Shown in pieces: positions 61,645 to 64,000 of a stretch of DNA of 64,000 nucleotides. Under the pieces are notes generated by a model. That model saw only the letters and a list, made by a program, of their open reading frames with translations, made no database searches and was not told where the DNA came from. The DNA is taken from contig NZ_AP022591.1 in NCBI RefSeq assembly GCF_010731795.1, positions 3,348,001 to 3,412,000 on the forward strand, given 5' to 3'. The translations under genes were made by a program, and so were the position numbers. Numbering within the stretch: the first letter of the stretch is position 1; each line of letters starts with the position of its first letter. This DNA is from Mycolicibacterium celeriflavum (GTDB lineage: Bacteria > Actinomycetota > Actinomycetes > Mycobacteriales > Mycobacteriaceae).

Positions 61645-62856
61645 ATGACCGCCCCGCTGAACAACCCGCGCACCCCGCCGTACAAGCTGGCCGGCCTGGT
61701 GCTGAGCCTGTTGACGGTTGTCGCTCTGGTACTGGTGTACCTGCAGTTCCGCGGCGACTTCCTCAACCGTGAGCAGCTGACCTTGGTGGCCGCGCGGGCC
61801 GGCCTGTCCATGGACCCCGGCGCCAAGGTGACCTTCAACGGCGTCGAGATCGGCCGGGTGGCCAACGTCGAAGCAGTCACCGTCGGCGAAGAGCCGAGGG
61901 CGAAGATCACGCTCAACGTCGATCCCAAGTACCTCAAGCTGATTCCGAAGAACGTCGACGCCAGCATCGACGCGACCACCGTGTTCGGCAACAAGTACAT
62001 CAACTTCTCGTCGCCGAAGAACCCGACGGAAGCACGGATCACACCGGACGATGTGATCGACGTGACGAACGTGACCACGGAGTTCAACACGTTGTTCGAG
62101 ACCATCGTGTCGATCTCCGAACAGGTCGACCCGATCAAGCTGAACCAGACGCTGGCCGCGACCGCCGAGGCGCTCGACGGGTTGGGCGACCGGTTCGGAC
62201 AGTCGATCATCAACGGCAACCAGATCCTCACCGACGTCAATGCCCGGATGCCGGAACTCCGTCGGGACAACCGGCTGTTGGCCGACCTCGGCGAGGTGTA
62301 CGCGAACGCGGCGCCCGACCTGTTCGCCGGGCTGGAGAACGCGGTCACCACCGCCCGCACGCTCAATGAGCAAAGGGCGAACCTCGATCAAGCGCTGGTC
62401 GCCTCGATCGGATTCGGCAACACCGGTGCGGACATCTTCGAGCGCAGTGCGCCGTACCTGATTCGCGGCACCGAAGACCTTCTGACGACATCGAAGACGC
62501 TCGACGAGTACAGCCCTGCGCTGTTCTGCACCATTCGAAATTTTCACGACGTGGAGCCAAAAGTCGCTGCATCCCTTGGCGGCAACGGGTATTCGCTGCA
62601 GACCCTGTCCACCATTGAAGGCGCCGGTAACCCCTATGTGTATCCGGACAACCTGCCGCGGGTGAACGCGCGCGGTGGCCCCGAGGGCCGGCCGGGCTGC
62701 TGGCAGCCGATCACGCGCGACCTGTATCCCGCGCCGTATCTTGTGGCGGACACGGGTGTTTCGATCGCGCCGTACAACCACTTCGAGTTGGGCCAGCCGA
62801 TCCTGATCGAGTACGTCTGGGGTCGCCAGGTCGGGGAGAACACGATCAACCCATGA
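61645..62856 (+). CDS. mce1A: Mce family protein Mce1A
   Basis: A 403-aa protein: N-terminal membrane helix (LAGLVLSLLTVVALVLVYLQ), an MCE/MlaD domain at about 40-115 (SMDPGAKVTFNGVEIGRVAN), then a long helical region that would join the hexameric needle crossing the periplasm. It ends after a Tyr/Pro-rich part (RPGCWQPITRDLYPAPYLV). It is shorter than M. tuberculosis Mce1A (454 aa), lacking the C-terminal extension. It overlaps mce1B by 4 bp. Confidence 0.94.
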   Translation: MTAPLNNPRTPPYKLAGLVLSLLTVVALVLVYLQFRGDFLNREQLTLVAARAGLSMDPGAKVTFNGVEIGRVANVEAVTVGEEPRAKITLNVDPKYLKLIPKNVDASIDATTVFGNKYINFSSPKNPTEARITPDDVIDVTNVTTEFNTLFETIVSISEQVDPIKLNQTLAATAEALDGLGDRFGQSIINGNQILTDVNARMPELRRDNRLLADLGEVYANAAPDLFAGLENAVTTARTLNEQRANLDQALVASIGFGNTGADIFERSAPYLIRGTEDLLTTSKTLDEYSPALFCTIRNFHDVEPKVAASLGGNGYSLQTLSTIEGAGNPYVYPDNLPRVNARGGPEGRPGCWQPITRDLYPAPYLVADTGVSIAPYNHFELGQPILIEYVWGRQVGENTINP

Positions 62857-63884
62857 AAATCACCGGTACCGCCATCAAGCTCGGCGCCTTCTCAGTGGTG
62901 CTGCTGCTGTTCACCGCGATTATCGTGGTGGTGTTCGGACAGATGCGCTTCGACCGCACCACCAGCTACTCGGCGATCTTCTCGAGCGCCAGCGGGCTAC
63001 GCGCCGGCCAGTTCGTCCGCGCGTCGGGCGTCGAGGTCGGCAAGGTTGACAGCGTCGAGTTGGTCAACGGCGGATCGCAGGCGAAGGTCGAATTCAATGT
63101 CGACCGATCGCTGCCGATGTTCGAGGGCACCACCGCCTCGGTGCGGTACCTGAACCTCATCGGCGACCGCTATCTGGAACTCAAGCGGGGTGACAGCGAC
63201 AAGCGGCTGCCCAGCGGCGCAACGATCCCGCTCGAGCAGACCCAGCCCGCACTGGATCTCGACGCGCTGATCGGCGGCTTCCGGCCGGTGTTCCGCGCGC
63301 TGGACCCGGAGAAGGTCAACACCATCGCCGAGTCGATCATCACGGTCTTCCAGGGCCAGGGCGGCACGATCAACGACATCCTGGACCAGACCGCCTCGCT
63401 CACATCGGCGCTGGCCGACCGCGACCAGGCGATCGGCGAGGTGATCCGCAACCTGAACACCGTGCTGGACACCACGGTCAAGCATCAGGCCGAGTTCGAC
63501 CAGACCGTGCAGGATTTCGAGAAGCTGATCACCGGCTTGAAGAACCGCGCGGATCCGATCGCCACCTCGGTCGGGGATATCAGCGACGCGGCGGGCACGG
63601 TCGCCGACCTGCTCGCCGACAACCGGCCGCTGCTGCAGAGCACCGTCGGACATCTCGAGGTCATCCAGCAACCGCTGATCGATCAGAAGGACGAGCTCAA
63701 CGACTTGCTCACCAGGCTGCCCACCGCGTTCAAGATCATCGGCAGGGCCGGCGGTATCTACGGCGACTTCTTCAACTTCTACGCCTGCGATATCTCCTTG
63801 CGGCTCAACGGCCTTCAGCCGGGTGGGCCGGTCCGGACCGTCAAACTCTTCAGTCAGCCGTCGGGTAGGTGCACACCGCAATGA
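62853..63884 (+). CDS. mce1B: Mce family protein Mce1B
   Basis: A 343-aa Mce protein: N-terminal helix (LGAFSVVLLLFTAIIVVVFG), MCE domain (SSASGLRAGQFVRASGVEVG, VRYLNLIGDRYLELKRG), and a long coiled-coil-like region (GFRPVFRALDPEKVNTIAES, then NDLLTRLPTAFKIIGRAG). Length matches the family. It overlaps mce1C by 4 bp, as throughout mce operons. Confidence 0.94.
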   Translation: MKITGTAIKLGAFSVVLLLFTAIIVVVFGQMRFDRTTSYSAIFSSASGLRAGQFVRASGVEVGKVDSVELVNGGSQAKVEFNVDRSLPMFEGTTASVRYLNLIGDRYLELKRGDSDKRLPSGATIPLEQTQPALDLDALIGGFRPVFRALDPEKVNTIAESIITVFQGQGGTINDILDQTASLTSALADRDQAIGEVIRNLNTVLDTTVKHQAEFDQTVQDFEKLITGLKNRADPIATSVGDISDAAGTVADLLADNRPLLQSTVGHLEVIQQPLIDQKDELNDLLTRLPTAFKIIGRAGGIYGDFFNFYACDISLRLNGLQPGGPVRTVKLFSQPSGRCTPQ

Positions 63885-64000
63885 GGACGCTCGAAGGGTC
63901 GAACCGGGTCCGTGGCGGGTTGATGGGAATCATCATCCTGATCATCGTCATCGGCGTGGGACAGAGCTTCGCCAGTGTCCCGATGCTTTTCGCATCGCCC
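63881..64000 (+). CDS. mce1C: Mce1C, N-terminal fragment cut by the window edge
   Basis: Forty codons of the next mce gene: MRTLEGSNRVRGGLMGIIIL, then IIVIGVGQSFASVPMLFASP. The N-terminal membrane helix and the overlap with the mce1B stop (ATGA at 63881) identify the start of mce1C. The rest lies beyond the window; there is no sign of a frame break. Confidence 0.9.
   Translation, partial: MRTLEGSNRVRGGLMGIIILIIVIGVGQSFASVPMLFASP

Overview
The window is high-GC actinobacterial DNA and is best explained as a mycobacterium, probably a rapidly growing Mycolicibacterium-type species. It carries an ESX-1 type VII secretion core, PE/PPE and EsxA/EsxB proteins, a mce1 operon, and long runs of genes in the order of M. 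tuberculosis Rv0144-Rv0170. I judged orthology from remembered M. tuberculosis proteins and gene order; no database search was run.

Region 1 (1-16.9 kb) is the ESX-1 core: espG1, espH, eccA1, eccB1, eccCa1, eccCb1, PE35, PPE68, esxB, esxA, espI, eccD1. These genes are tightly packed and mostly overlap by 4-8 bp. Upstream lie a divergent second EspI/MinD-like ATPase and an HTH protein. A 20-codon ORF that looks like the stump of an espF-type gene is translationally coupled to espG1. The usual distal genes (espJ/K/L/B, eccE1, mycP1) do not follow eccD1.

Region 2 (16.9-25.5 kb) takes the place of those distal genes and is the most unusual part. It holds two tandem paralogous lipoproteins, a transmembrane Ser/Thr kinase whose ectodomain looks like a FecB/BtuF-type substrate-binding protein, a convergent PknH-ectodomain-like membrane protein with ETT motifs, an FHA protein whose C-terminal half is homologous to the HTH protein at the left edge, and a zinc-metallopeptidase lipoprotein. 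I propose this as a candidate phospho-signalling module associated with ESX-1.

Region 3 (25.5-33.6 kb) is accessory: a DUF427 protein, an acyl-CoA dehydrogenase, small proteins, a truncated 13E12/HNH-family gene, a complete insertion sequence with imperfect inverted repeats, a pirin and a FUSC transporter.

Region 4 (33.6-57.2 kb) follows the Rv0144-Rv0164 order with insertions: TetR, SAM methyltransferase, aldehyde dehydrogenase, SDR, quinone oxidoreductase, HAD, DUF456, LLM oxidoreductase, ptbB, fadE2, [ahpC-ahpD, a two-component system, another acyl-CoA dehydrogenase and a DUF4436 protein], pntAa-pntAb-pntB, a 36-codon Rv0157A-like ORF, TetR, a large acyl-CoA dehydrogenase, adhE1, a thioesterase and a TB18.5-like protein.

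Region 5 (57.3-64 kb) is the mce1 locus: mce1R diverging from fadD5, yrbE1A, yrbE1B, mce1A, mce1B and the start of mce1C, which the window edge cuts. No tRNA, rRNA or CRISPR array was recognised.
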